A stretch of 64,000 nucleotides of DNA from an uncultured Methylococcaceae bacterium. Its GTDB lineage: Bacteria; Pseudomonadota; Gammaproteobacteria; Methylococcales; Methylomonadaceae. Within the stretch, counting starts at the first letter, position 1. Each line of letters starts with the position of its first letter. The notes below the pieces were generated by a model. The model was not told where the DNA came from. It worked only from the letters and a program-made list of their open reading frames with translations, and did not search any database. The position numbers and the translations under genes were made by a program. The DNA is taken from the NCBI GenBank assembly GCA_903938485.1, contig CAJADF010000127.1:1-64000 (forward strand), given 5' to 3'. This document shows, one piece after another, positions 13,391-21,860 of this stretch.

Positions 13391-15289
13391 ATGCAAAACA
13401 ACGTCCCCTCTGAAAAAATTCTCTTTAGCGATTTTTCTGCTGACCAAGCAAGTCTTATTTCGCGCGCACTTACTATTATTAAAGATATCCCTGCAGAAGT
13501 GAGATCTCACCTCCCTTGCAGCATTGAGGTTGCTAAGTTCTTAGACTCGTTTAATGTTGATATTAATACGGTTATAGCAACATTACTAACTGATCCAAGA
13601 CTATCGCATTCAGATAATACAATTAATGTCACAGCTGAATTTGGTGAAACTGTCGCCATCTTAGTTAAAGATATTAACTGGCTCAATAGCCTGAGCCTAT
13701 ACAACCTATCGATAACAGATTCACCTCATGAGACTGAAACATTAAGGCGTATGTTGTTATCAATGACACACGATGTCCGGTCTATCTTAATTAAACTAGC
13801 TTATCGCATCCTTAGATTAAGACATTTAACTAATGAATCAGCTGAATTACGCTTTTACATAGCCAAGGAAACTCTAGACATCTATGCTCCGATCGCCAAC
13901 CGCTTAGGTATTCATCAAATTAAGTGGGAGCTAGAAGATATGGCTTTTAGATACATCAATCCACAAGACTATAAGCACATTGCTAAATCTCTTGCCGCAA
14001 AAAGAGTGTATCGAGAAAGTTGTATCAATAATTTCGTTGCAACATTACAAGCACATTTACATGCAGAAAACATCTTAAGCCATTGTTACGGACGCCCTAA
14101 ACATATCTATAGCATTTGGAAAAAAATGCAAAAAAAGCAATTAGATATCACCCAGCTCTACGATCTATTGGCCGTCCGAGTCATTGTGGATAATTTAATC
14201 CAGTGCTATACCGTCCTGGGTATTGTGCATAGTTTATGGGAATTTATACCCAAAGAATTTGACGACTACATTGCCAATCCTAAAGAAAACGGCTATCAAT
14301 CTTTGCATACGGTCATCCATGATGAAGCAGGTAACCGCATAGAAGTACAAATCCGCACTCAAGCCATGCATGATTATGCTGAATTGGGTGTTGCCGCACA
14401 TTGGTCTTATAAAGAAGGTGGCAAACAATCTGCGGCTTTAGAAAAAAGCGTCGCAACACTTCGTCAATTACTCCACGAAAAACAAAATGACGAATCTTTA
14501 TCACGGGACTTTCATAGTGAACTCTTTAACGACAAAGTGTATGTTTTGAGTCCTGCTAATAAAGTGATTGAACTGCCCAAAGGCTCAACGCCTTTAGACT
14601 TTGCTTATGCTATTCATACCGATGTGGGCCATCGTTGTCGAGGAGCTAAAGTTAACGGCAAAATAATCCCCTTAACTTACCCGCTTAAGTCTGGCGAACA
14701 AATTGAGATATTAACCACCAAAATTTGTGCACCCAATCGTAATTGGATAAACCCTAATCTAGGCTACTTAAAAACGAGTCGTGCTATCCATCGAGTTAAA
14801 AGCTGGTTTCGTAATCACCAAAAAGTTGAAACCATCAATCGTGGCAAAACCATCTTAGAGAAAGAGTGCAAGCATCTCGGCATTAAAAATATCGACATGG
14901 TAGACCTGCTTAGTTTCTTTAAACACGCTAAATCAGATGATTTTTTCGAAGCCTTAGGCAGAAATGATATTAATGAACGCCAACTCGCAGGCTATTTAAA
15001 AATACCTGTCAGTAAGCCACTTTCTATATCCATTAGACGTAAAACAACTTCCAGCGCAACGCCGTTAACACTATCAGTTGCCGGCATTAATAATATTGCC
15101 ACCTCTTTTGCACATTGCTGCTCACCTAATGTTGATGACACCATTATTGGCTTTATCTCTTATCATCATGGCATTACGATTCACCGAGCAGATTGCAAAA
15201 ACATCACTCAACTGGACAATGAAAAACAATCTCAATTAATTTCAGTCAACTGGGACACTCATCATTCTGAGCCAAGCTCAGAAACTTAA
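13391..15289 (+). CDS. relA: RelA-type (p)ppGpp synthetase lacking the C-terminal ACT domain
   Basis: Stringent-response alarmone synthetase, 632 residues where RelA is usually about 740. The N-terminal hydrolase-like domain is degenerate: the segment around residues 115-150 reads MLLSMTHDVRSILIKLAYRI, so it lacks the catalytic HD and is a RelA-type, not a SpoT-type, domain. The synthetase domain has GRPKHIYSIWKKMQKK and EFDDYIANPKENGYQSLHT, whose E-F-D-D marks RelA rather than the R-x-K-D of bifunctional enzymes. TGS (FNDKVYVLSPANKVIELPKG), helical and zinc-finger regions (FAHCCSPNVDDTIIGFI) follow. The protein then ends about 25 residues after the CC motif, and the 66 bases before polA hold no remnant of an ACT domain. 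Ribosome-dependent activation is inferred. Confidence 0.92.
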   Translation: MQNNVPSEKILFSDFSADQASLISRALTIIKDIPAEVRSHLPCSIEVAKFLDSFNVDINTVIATLLTDPRLSHSDNTINVTAEFGETVAILVKDINWLNSLSLYNLSITDSPHETETLRRMLLSMTHDVRSILIKLAYRILRLRHLTNESAELRFYIAKETLDIYAPIANRLGIHQIKWELEDMAFRYINPQDYKHIAKSLAAKRVYRESCINNFVATLQAHLHAENILSHCYGRPKHIYSIWKKMQKKQLDITQLYDLLAVRVIVDNLIQCYTVLGIVHSLWEFIPKEFDDYIANPKENGYQSLHTVIHDEAGNRIEVQIRTQAMHDYAELGVAAHWSYKEGGKQSAALEKSVATLRQLLHEKQNDESLSRDFHSELFNDKVYVLSPANKVIELPKGSTPLDFAYAIHTDVGHRCRGAKVNGKIIPLTYPLKSGEQIEILTTKICAPNRNWINPNLGYLKTSRAIHRVKSWFRNHQKVETINRGKTILEKECKHLGIKNIDMVDLLSFFKHAKSDDFFEALGRNDINERQLAGYLKIPVSKPLSISIRRKTTSSATPLTLSVAGINNIATSFAHCCSPNVDDTIIGFISYHHGITIHRADCKNITQLDNEKQSQLISVNWDTHHSEPSSET

Positions 15290-15355
15290 AATTACGCCAA
15301 ACTCAGTTGACGCGGTACTATACATCTATAATTTTCTATCGAACTCTCAGCTTCT

Positions 15356-18085
15356 ATGCAAAACAGTTTAATTCTTATCGACGGCTCATCTTTTTTGTTT
15401 CGCGCTTATCATGCAGTTCCGCCTTTATCTAATCTCAAAGGTGAACCCACCAACGCCATCTATGGCGTATCTAATATGTTACGCAAGCTCATCAACGACT
15501 ATCCGACTGACTACTTCACGGTGGTATTTGACGCACCCGGTAAAACTTTTCGTAATGAACTATATGATCAATACAAAGCACATAGACCCCCCATGCCAGA
15601 TGATCTGCGTGTACAAATCGAACCCTTACATCAACTGATTAAAGCCATGGGCTTACCTTTAATCATGGAATCAGGCGTTGAAGCCGATGATGTATTAGGC
15701 GCACTTGCCCAACATGCTGCGGCACAGGGTTTTAAGGTGATTATTTCCACCGGTGACAAAGACATGGCGCAATTAGTCACCGACCAAATTATCTTAGAAA
15801 ACACCATGTCTAATACGCGCATGGACAGACAAGGCGTTATTGATAAATTTGGCGTTACCCCAGAACAGATTATTGATTATTTAGCCCTCATGGGCGATAC
15901 CAGTGACAACATACCCGGGGTACCTAAAGTAGGCCCTAAGACTGCAGCTAAATGGTTAGAACAATATCAAACGCTGGACAACCTAATGGCAAATGCCGAC
16001 AAGATTACCGGCAAAATTGGTGAAAATCTTCGAGCCAGTTTAGATCAATTGCCTTTAGCTAAACAATTGACCACTATTAAATGTGATCTTAACTTGCCTT
16101 ATGGCATGGAAGATTTAAAGAAACAAGCTATTAATAAAGCTGAGCTAACAGATATTCTTAATCAATTAGGCTTTTCGTCATGGGTTAAAACATTAGACAA
16201 CCCAGTTACTCCAACACTTAGTCAAGCTCCCACGGTAACCGCTGACCACATTGCAGAAGCAAAGCCCGTCGCTAGCACAGGCAACTATGAAACCATCCTT
16301 ACCCAAGCACAATTTGAGCACTGGTTAGCACAACTTAATAATGCCGATATATTTGCTTTTGACACCGAAACCACCAGTCTTGATTATTGCAAAGCCGAAA
16401 TAGTCGGAGTTTCTTTTGCCGTAAATCCTGGCAATGCCGCTTACCTACCCTTAGCTCATCAATATCCTGACGTACCCTTACAACTCGATCGCACTGAAAT
16501 ATTAGCGCAATTAAAACCCTTATTAGAAAACCCAAACAAAGCTAAACTCGGCCAAAATCTTAAATATGATGCCCATGTTTTAGCCAATCATGGTATCTGT
16601 CTGCAAGGCATAGCGCATGACACTATGCTGGAATCCTATGTACTAAACAGCACAGCGACTCGTCATAATATGGATGATCTGGCCAAAGTCTATTTAGGTA
16701 TTACCACTATTCACTACGAAGACATCACGGGCAAGGGTGTTAAACAAATACCATTTGAAGAAGTGCCCATTGAACTAGCGACACCTTATGCAGCAGAAGA
16801 CGCTGATATTACCCTGCAACTGCATCAAACTCTCAACGCTAAATTGCAAGAACAACCCAGCTTATTAAGCTTATACGCCGATGTTGAAATACCCTTGTTG
16901 TCGGTACTATCCCGCATAGAAAGCAATGGCGTACTCATTGATACAGACATGTTATCCCAGCAAAGTTTAGAACTTGCCAGTCAGATTGTTAGCCTTGAAC
17001 AACGCGCCCATGAATCAGCAGGCCACGCATTTAATTTAGGCTCGCCTAAACAATTGCAAACCATCTTGTATGAGCAACTTAAATTGCCCATAAAAAAGAA
17101 AACCCCAAAAGGCCAACCCTCCACAGAAGAATCTGTCTTACAAGAACTGGCCCTAGAATATCCCTTACCTAAACTCATTTTAGATTATCGTAGCTTAAGT
17201 AAACTTAAATCGACTTATACAGACAAACTACCTCTGCAAGTCAATGATAAAACGGGGCGCGTACATACTTCATATCATCAAGCAGTTGCAGCGACAGGGC
17301 GATTATCGTCATCTGATCCCAACTTACAAAATATCCCGATTCGTAGTGAAGAGGGTCGTAAGATACGCCAAGCCTTTATTGCACCGGCAGGCTACAAGAT
17401 TGTAGCTGCCGATTATTCACAAATAGAACTCCGTATTATGGCGCATCTATCCGGTGACGCTGGTTTGCTTAGCGCCTTTAGTGCCGGTGAAGATATTCAT
17501 AAAGCCACAGCCGCAGAAGTATTTGATGTAGCACTCGAAGACGTTACTAACGATTTACGCCGTTCAGCAAAAGCCATCAACTTTGGTCTTATTTACGGCA
17601 TGTCTGCTTTTGGATTGGCCCAACAATTGGGCATTGATAATGGTCGGGCAAAATCTTATATCGACTTGTATTTCGCACGCTATCCTGGGGTTAAAACCTA
17701 TATGGATACCATCAGAGCTCAAGCACACGAACAAGGTTATGTAGAAACCTTATTGGGTAGACGCTTATATTTACCCGAAATTAAATCTAAAAATGCGGCT
17801 CGTCGGCAGTATGCAGAACGCACGGCCATTAATGCGCCTATGCAAGGCACGGCAGCTGATATCATTAAATTAGCCATGATCAAAACTGACCAATGGCTAT
17901 TTAAAGACAAACCAGACGCTAAAATGATTATGCAAGTGCATGATGAATTAGTCTTTGAAATAGCTGAAGATAAACTAGAGAACTGTTGCAACACCATTCG
18001 AAAAATCATGTGTTCCGCTATTGAGCTTAATGTACCGTTAATCGTTGATATTGGTATTGGAAACAATTGGGATGAGGCGCATTAA
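15356..18085 (+). CDS. polA: DNA polymerase I
   Basis: Repair and Okazaki-fragment processing polymerase, 909 residues, full length. The 5'-3' exonuclease occupies about residues 1-290 (LLIDGSSFLFRAYHA, ESGVEADDVLGALA, GDTSDNIPGVPKVGPKTA). The 3'-5' proofreading domain is intact: FAFDTETTSLD has both acidic residues, and LGQNLKYDAHVL and PYAAEDADITLQL supply the other exonuclease motifs. The polymerase domain has SSSDPNLQNIPIR, DYSQIELRIMAHLSGD, RRSAKAINFGLIYG and MQVHDELVFEI. It begins 66 bases after relA and is followed by the Spot 42/ErsA-like locus and then convergent engB, the widespread gammaproteobacterial order. Confidence 0.98.
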   Translation: MQNSLILIDGSSFLFRAYHAVPPLSNLKGEPTNAIYGVSNMLRKLINDYPTDYFTVVFDAPGKTFRNELYDQYKAHRPPMPDDLRVQIEPLHQLIKAMGLPLIMESGVEADDVLGALAQHAAAQGFKVIISTGDKDMAQLVTDQIILENTMSNTRMDRQGVIDKFGVTPEQIIDYLALMGDTSDNIPGVPKVGPKTAAKWLEQYQTLDNLMANADKITGKIGENLRASLDQLPLAKQLTTIKCDLNLPYGMEDLKKQAINKAELTDILNQLGFSSWVKTLDNPVTPTLSQAPTVTADHIAEAKPVASTGNYETILTQAQFEHWLAQLNNADIFAFDTETTSLDYCKAEIVGVSFAVNPGNAAYLPLAHQYPDVPLQLDRTEILAQLKPLLENPNKAKLGQNLKYDAHVLANHGICLQGIAHDTMLESYVLNSTATRHNMDDLAKVYLGITTIHYEDITGKGVKQIPFEEVPIELATPYAAEDADITLQLHQTLNAKLQEQPSLLSLYADVEIPLLSVLSRIESNGVLIDTDMLSQQSLELASQIVSLEQRAHESAGHAFNLGSPKQLQTILYEQLKLPIKKKTPKGQPSTEESVLQELALEYPLPKLILDYRSLSKLKSTYTDKLPLQVNDKTGRVHTSYHQAVAATGRLSSSDPNLQNIPIRSEEGRKIRQAFIAPAGYKIVAADYSQIELRIMAHLSGDAGLLSAFSAGEDIHKATAAEVFDVALEDVTNDLRRSAKAINFGLIYGMSAFGLAQQLGIDNGRAKSYIDLYFARYPGVKTYMDTIRAQAHEQGYVETLLGRRLYLPEIKSKNAARRQYAERTAINAPMQGTAADIIKLAMIKTDQWLFKDKPDAKMIMQVHDELVFEIAEDKLENCCNTIRKIMCSAIELNVPLIVDIGIGNNWDEAH

Positions 18086-18100
18086 AATATTATGCAACGC

Positions 18101-18228
18101 ATGAAACTTTTAACGCTTATAAAAGTCTTAAACCTAGCAATACCTTAAAGATTGCTTCAGCCGCCCCTCGAAATCATCGGCTGAATACTTTTATGCCTCA
18201 CCGACCCTGGTCTCTGAGGCATTTTTTA
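18101..18228 (+). ncRNA. Putative Spot 42/ErsA-type small RNA
   Basis: The 140-base gap between polA and engB is where spf (Spot 42) lies in enterics and vibrios and ersA lies in Pseudomonas. Two hairpins are visible. Hairpin one has TTCAGCCG (18156-18163) pairing perfectly with CGGCTGAA (18178-18185) and exposes GCCCCTCG in its loop. Then GAATACTTTTATGCC leads into the terminator. The layout GGCTGAATA-TTTTA-GCC followed by a terminator resembles the 3' half of Spot 42. The C-rich loop could pair with Shine-Dalgarno sequences, as the UCCCC of ErsA does. The 5' end is uncertain, perhaps near 18133. A possible extracytoplasmic-sigma-like pair (AAACTT, 16 bases, TCTTAA) precedes it. Homology is inferred from position and shape, not proven. 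Confidence 0.6.
18193..18228. terminator. Hairpin terminator between polA/sRNA and engB
   Basis: ATGCCTCA (18193-18200) pairs with TGAGGCAT (18215-18222), followed by a run of T. It overlaps the last codon and stop of the convergent engB. In the plus direction it would end polA read-through and the putative small RNA. Confidence 0.85.
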
Positions 18229-18873
18229 TTCTATCATTTCATCCAACGGCGCTTCTAAATCAACTTCAGATGCTTTTTCGGCAGTAAACAAGGTATCTAA
18301 GGCGGCATGCACTTCATCAATACCCAGCTTTTTTAATGATGAAAACAACTGAATCGTCATCGTGATATGAGTCTCTCTTAACTCCTTTTGCACTTGTAAC
18401 AAGGTATTCTTTGCCGCACCGTAAGTCAACTTATCGGCTTTAGTTAATAAGATATGTAAGGGCAACCCGGTATGCTGACACCACTCCACCATCTGCCAAT
18501 CAAATTCTGTTAAAGGATGTCGCACATCCATCACTAAAATAATGGCGCACAAAGATTTACGCTTAGTTAAATACTTCTCCATCAACTCATGCCACTTCTT
18601 TTTAACCGCAACGGGTACTTTTGCATAACCATAACCCGGTAAATCCACAAAACGCAGTTCTGGTTTAATCTCAAAGAAATTAAGCATCTGGGTTCTACCC
18701 GGCGTTTTACTAATCCGTGCCAAACCATTTTGGCGCGTTAAGGTGTTAATAGCGCTAGACTTGCCCGCATTAGAGCGACCCGCAAAAGCAATCTCTCTAC
18801 CCAGATCTGGAGGTGTATCTCTAAGGTCAGGTGAACTATTAATAAATTTTGCCTGATGATAAACTGGATTCAT
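18226..18873 (-). CDS. engB: Ribosome biogenesis GTP-binding protein EngB (YihA/YsxC)
   Basis: An essential GTPase that assists large ribosomal subunit assembly; 215 residues, the normal size. Motifs: G1 GRSNAGKSS, G2 region TPGRTQMLNFF, G3 DLPGYGYAKV, G4 LTKADKL, and the G5-like LFSSLKKLGIDE. It is convergent with polA across the small RNA locus and divergent from the cytochrome c4 gene. Confidence 0.97.
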   Translation of the reverse strand: MNPVYHQAKFINSSPDLRDTPPDLGREIAFAGRSNAGKSSAINTLTRQNGLARISKTPGRTQMLNFFEIKPELRFVDLPGYGYAKVPVAVKKKWHELMEKYLTKRKSLCAIILVMDVRHPLTEFDWQMVEWCQHTGLPLHILLTKADKLTYGAAKNTLLQVQKELRETHITMTIQLFSSLKKLGIDEVHAALDTLFTAEKASEVDLEAPLDEMIE

Positions 18874-18982
18874 CGTTGCCTCGCTTAAGCGTGTTAATTA
18901 GGGTAAAATCTGGCAACACTGTATAGCCTATGTTGATATTAGGCAGAGACATAATAATTACTTTATTACAAAGGGGATCCCG

Positions 18983-19630
18983 ATGAAAAAAAGACTGCAG
19001 GCAGTTTTATTTGCCTTTGCGTTGACCAGTACTTCAGCTATTTTACATGCAGAAGGCTCTATTGATGCAGGAAAAGAAAAAGCCGCCCTATGTTTTAGCT
19101 GTCACGGAGAAAATGGTAACAGCGTAGTATCAACATTTCCTAAACTAGCACAACAGAACACATCTTATTTAATAAAACAATTACAAGCCTATAAAAATGG
19201 CGCACGTAAAAACGCTATGATGTCTGCCGTTGTTACACACCTGAGTGATGAGGATATGAGCGATATCGCAGCCTATTTCTCTGACCAAGAAATATCTGCA
19301 AATCAACTACCGCTTGAAGATGATGAAGACGATAACGCAAAAACCGTCAAAGACTTAATTTCACAAGGCATTGATTTATATAGAAATGGCGACTTACCGA
19401 GAGAAGTATCTGCATGCATCGCCTGTCACGGTCCTTTTGGTGAAGGGAACAAACCCGCATCATTTCCGTCTATAAAATCTCAACATGCTGAATATTTAAT
19501 ACAAACACTAAAAGATTTTAAATCGGGTGCACGTAGCAATAACCCAGAAAACATGATGCACATGATTGCTAAAAAGATGACGGATGAAGAAATTAAAGCC
19601 GTTTCCTATCATATTTCTATGAAGAAATAA
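18983..19630 (+). CDS. Cytochrome c4 (diheme, periplasmic)
   Basis: An exported electron-transfer protein of 215 residues with an N-terminal signal peptide (LQAVLFAFALTSTSAILHA). Two covalent heme motifs, CFSCH at residues 37-41 and CIACH at 145-149, place it in the two-domain cytochrome c4 family. The repeated GENGNSVVSTFPKLAQQN and GPFGEGNKPASFPSIKSQH after each motif show the internal duplication. Methionines in AMMSAVV and the matching C-terminal segment are likely axial ligands. In relatives it donates electrons to terminal oxidases. It precedes dsbA, a pairing seen in other gammaproteobacteria. Confidence 0.95.
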   Translation: MKKRLQAVLFAFALTSTSAILHAEGSIDAGKEKAALCFSCHGENGNSVVSTFPKLAQQNTSYLIKQLQAYKNGARKNAMMSAVVTHLSDEDMSDIAAYFSDQEISANQLPLEDDEDDNAKTVKDLISQGIDLYRNGDLPREVSACIACHGPFGEGNKPASFPSIKSQHAEYLIQTLKDFKSGARSNNPENMMHMIAKKMTDEEIKAVSYHISMKK

Positions 19631-19673
19631 AAACCACTCTCCTTTAAACATGATTTTATTAGAGACATTAACT

Positions 19674-20294
19674 ATGCTTAAAAAAATAATTAGAAACTCA
19701 CTCGCCCTCGCTTTACTCTGCTTTAGCGTTAGCAGCAATGCAAATGAACTAGGGTATGAAACAATAACCCCTGCTCAACCTACCCAATCTGCAGACAAAA
19801 TCGAAATTATCGAATTCTTTTGGTACGGTTGCCCACATTGCTACGCTTTTGAGCCATTAGTCGACAAATGGTCTAAAAGCCTACCTAAAAATGTAGAGTT
19901 TATCCGCCAACCTGCGGTATTTAATGAAGTATGGGCCAAACACGCTAGAGCTTTTTATGTGGCTGAAACATTAGGCGTCGTTGAAAAAGTGCATGCTGAT
20001 TTATTTGATACCATTCAAAACAAAAAAGAACCTTTAGATTCTGAAGAAGCATTATCTAAATTCTTTGTTGCCCATGGCGTAACTGAAGCGCAATTTAAAG
20101 ACGCTTACGCATCTTTTGGCGTCGATTCAAAGGTTCGTCAAGCACCAGCTATCGCTGCAAAATACGGCATTACCGGTGTACCTACTGTGATTATCAATGG
20201 CAAATACAAAACCAACGGCACAGTTGCTGGCTCTCATGAAAAAATGATAGAAGTGATGAATAAGCTCATCAAACAAGAAAGCGCAGGCAAATAA
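19674..20294 (+). CDS. dsbA: Thiol:disulfide interchange protein DsbA
   Basis: The periplasmic oxidant that introduces disulfides into exported proteins. The start at 19674 (MLKKIIRNSLALALL) gives a normal signal peptide ending SSNA; the longer frame would add an unlikely acidic N-terminus. The active site is CPHC (residues 53-56) within FFWYGCPHCYAFEP, and the cis-proline loop is GVPTVIIN. An insert of helical segments between them is typical of DsbA. Its re-oxidant DsbB is encoded at 60187-60693 in the same window. A strong terminator follows. Confidence 0.96.
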   Translation: MLKKIIRNSLALALLCFSVSSNANELGYETITPAQPTQSADKIEIIEFFWYGCPHCYAFEPLVDKWSKSLPKNVEFIRQPAVFNEVWAKHARAFYVAETLGVVEKVHADLFDTIQNKKEPLDSEEALSKFFVAHGVTEAQFKDAYASFGVDSKVRQAPAIAAKYGITGVPTVIINGKYKTNGTVAGSHEKMIEVMNKLIKQESAGK

Positions 20295-20301
20295 GCCCCA
20301 C

Positions 20302-20343
20302 AAAAAAAGGGCGGTGACATTTGTGTGTCACCGCCCTTTTTTA
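20302..20343. terminator. Bidirectional hairpin terminator
   Basis: A stem of about 17 bases (AAAAAAGGGCGGTGACA with its complement, about 20303-20319 and 20326-20342) with a short T-rich loop lies between convergent dsbA and the DUF2058 gene. A-runs and T-runs flank it, so it can serve both genes. Confidence 0.92.
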
Positions 20344-20380
20344 TGCGCTAAATTTTAACAATTCAGATACTGTTTAAAAC

Positions 20381-20935
20381 TTACCAGATCAAATCATCAG
20401 GGATTTGATAATTTGCGTAAGGATCATCCTCAGCAACAACAGTTTCAGTTGATTGCTCATAATTAACTATCACGCTAGCCGGATCTCGATCAGCAATCTT
20501 CTTTGCCACCTCTGTCGCAACAACCTCATAGCCCTCGCCAAACTTAACAACCGCTAAACGACCTTTAATAATAAAATCGCGCATGGCTTCAGTCATATAA
20601 AGCGTTTTTACCTTATTATCATCTGTAAAGTTATAAGCTATGCCATTAGGGTCTCGCGCCTGCTTATTAAGTTCAATCAGTTGCTTAACTTGCGCAACTA
20701 ATTGCTTTTGCTCTTCAATCTGTTTTTTAGCCAGATTAAGTTCGCGATCTCTTTCTACCTGTTCTAGATACGCCTGTTTAGCTAACTCTTTAGCTTCATC
20801 TACTACCACAAGTTTATTATTACGTTGTTGCTGTTCTTGCTTACGCTTGTCTGACTTAATGCTTTTAGCCTTAGCGTTACTCACTAAACCAGATTTTAAC
20901 AACTGCTCCTGCAAAGATAATTTCTGTTTACTCAT
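20381..20935 (-). CDS. DUF2058 (YaiL-type) nucleoprotein family protein
   Basis: A 184-residue protein of the gammaproteobacterial DUF2058/YaiL family. The start MSKQKLSLQEQLLKSGLVSNAKAK (the conserved part is LSLQEQLLKSGLV) and the end DDPYANYQIPDDLIW match the family closely. The middle (about 25-95) is a highly charged coiled coil rich in K, E and Q. The C-terminal half has NFTDDNKVKTLY and KIADRDPASVIV. The function is not established. A 51-base stretch of this gene (20805-20855) recurs perfectly at 21810-21860. Confidence 0.93.
   Translation of the reverse strand: MSKQKLSLQEQLLKSGLVSNAKAKSIKSDKRKQEQQQRNNKLVVVDEAKELAKQAYLEQVERDRELNLAKKQIEEQKQLVAQVKQLIELNKQARDPNGIAYNFTDDNKVKTLYMTEAMRDFIIKGRLAVVKFGEGYEVVATEVAKKIADRDPASVIVNYEQSTETVVAEDDPYANYQIPDDLIW
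20805..20855. repeat. 51-base direct repeat, copy 1 (inside DUF2058 gene)
   Basis: Identical to 21810-21860 over 51 bases, in the same orientation, with starts 1005 bases apart. This copy lies in the coiled-coil coding part of the intact DUF2058 gene. Confidence 0.95.
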
Positions 20936-21005
20936 AAATAATAATTAGTCGTTCTACGTTTATTTAGAATCATTTAGCGAACCGAAACACCATTTCGCCC
21001 TAAAA

Positions 21006-21203
21006 TTAATGCACCCAGTTATCAAGTGCCTGCTGCTTAAGCTCTTCCGCAGAAATCTTGCACAGTTCACCATTCTTAATAACTACAATAGCAGTGTTTG
21101 TTTGTATTGCCGTTTGTCTGGCCAATTTTGCGGCTCGCTTAATGGCAATAAGAGAAGCAATTAAGTCAGGGTTTTTGGCATGGTGTAATTCAGATGCTTT
21201 CAT
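21006..21203 (-). CDS. Small protein downstream of zeta-like kinase (possible antitoxin)
   Basis: A 65-residue protein beginning MKASELHHAKNPD. Its ATG overlaps the stop of the zeta-like kinase (TAATG) and is preceded by GGGGAG, so the pair is translationally coupled. It is helical and lysine/alanine-rich (ASLIAIKRAAKLARQTAIQ), then has a short strand pair (AIVVIKNGELCKIS). I recognise no named family. A role as the kinase's antitoxin or partner follows only from the tight coupling. Toxin-first order would be the reverse of classical epsilon-zeta operons. Confidence 0.75.
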   Translation of the reverse strand: MKASELHHAKNPDLIASLIAIKRAAKLARQTAIQTNTAIVVIKNGELCKISAEELKQQALDNWVH

Positions 21204-21718
21204 TAATTTTCTCCCCATTCAATCAGTAGTGGTTCTTCAGCAGCATTGTCATATAACGCCCAGTCATTAACAATAGGACTGTAATGTTGTTCAAAATTTT
21301 TACGACCCGCATTAAAACGGCGACGAATAACATCTTCTGGAATATTATGACCGCCTTGCTGAACTCTAAAAGCAACACGATCAATTGCTACTTCAACTGT
21401 CGGTAAACTCAAAAAATACAAGCTGACCTGATACCCTTGATCCTGCCAGTTTTTTATATGCCTTATGTAAGCCAAACCAGAAAGTGTGGTTTCAAAAGCA
21501 AAGGACTGATGCTGATCGATACAACTAGCTATTTCCTGCAACATTAACCGCCCAGCCTTAATTGCCATTATTTCAGGCGCAAATGGCGACAAACCTGAGG
21601 CAATCAAATCTGCATTTATAAAGCGCTGACAATGAGCTTCTTGAGGTAAAAAAGCCCGAGCAAATGTTGTTTTTCCTGCTCCATTAGGCCCTGCGATAAT
21701 AATAATTCTTTGAGTCAT
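21203..21718 (-). CDS. Zeta-toxin-like P-loop kinase
   Basis: A 171-residue P-loop kinase. The start is the ATG at 21718 (MTQRIIIIAGPNG); an upstream TTG start is less likely. Walker A is AGPNGAGKTTFARAFLP at residues 9 onward. RFINADLIASGLSPF matches the zeta/UDP-GlcNAc kinase pattern with the Asp that activates substrate. FAFETTLSGLAYIRHI and the arginine-rich RVQQGGHNIPEDVIRRRF are typical of the lid region. Zeta toxins phosphorylate UDP-GlcNAc, but many chromosomal members of this family have unknown substrates. It lies in a toxin-antitoxin patch beside DUF2058 fragments. Confidence 0.85.
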   Translation of the reverse strand: MTQRIIIIAGPNGAGKTTFARAFLPQEAHCQRFINADLIASGLSPFAPEIMAIKAGRLMLQEIASCIDQHQSFAFETTLSGLAYIRHIKNWQDQGYQVSLYFLSLPTVEVAIDRVAFRVQQGGHNIPEDVIRRRFNAGRKNFEQHYSPIVNDWALYDNAAEEPLLIEWGEN

Positions 21719-21780
21719 GGTTATGATTATAAACGCCAACCCATCATAAACATATCGTTAGCGAACAATTCTGCCTAATT

Positions 21781-21860
21781 AAATCATCAAGGATCTGTTA
21801 GTTAGCACCACCACAAGTTTATTATTACGTTGTTGCTGTTCTTGCTTACGCTTGTCTGAC
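21781..21860 (-). pseudogene. Broken partial copy of the DUF2058 gene
   Basis: 21781-21806 matches the 3' end of the DUF2058 gene (20391-20416) at 21 of 26 positions. 21810-21860 matches its middle (20805-20855) at all 51 positions. The roughly 390 bases that separate these parts in the intact gene are missing. The remnant is therefore an internally deleted duplicate. It forms the present 3' end of the neighbouring toxin frame. Confidence 0.8.

Noticed and set aside
18086-18226. A protein gene between polA and engB
   Set aside because: No frame with a start and plausible length exists; hairpins and terminator explain the gap better.
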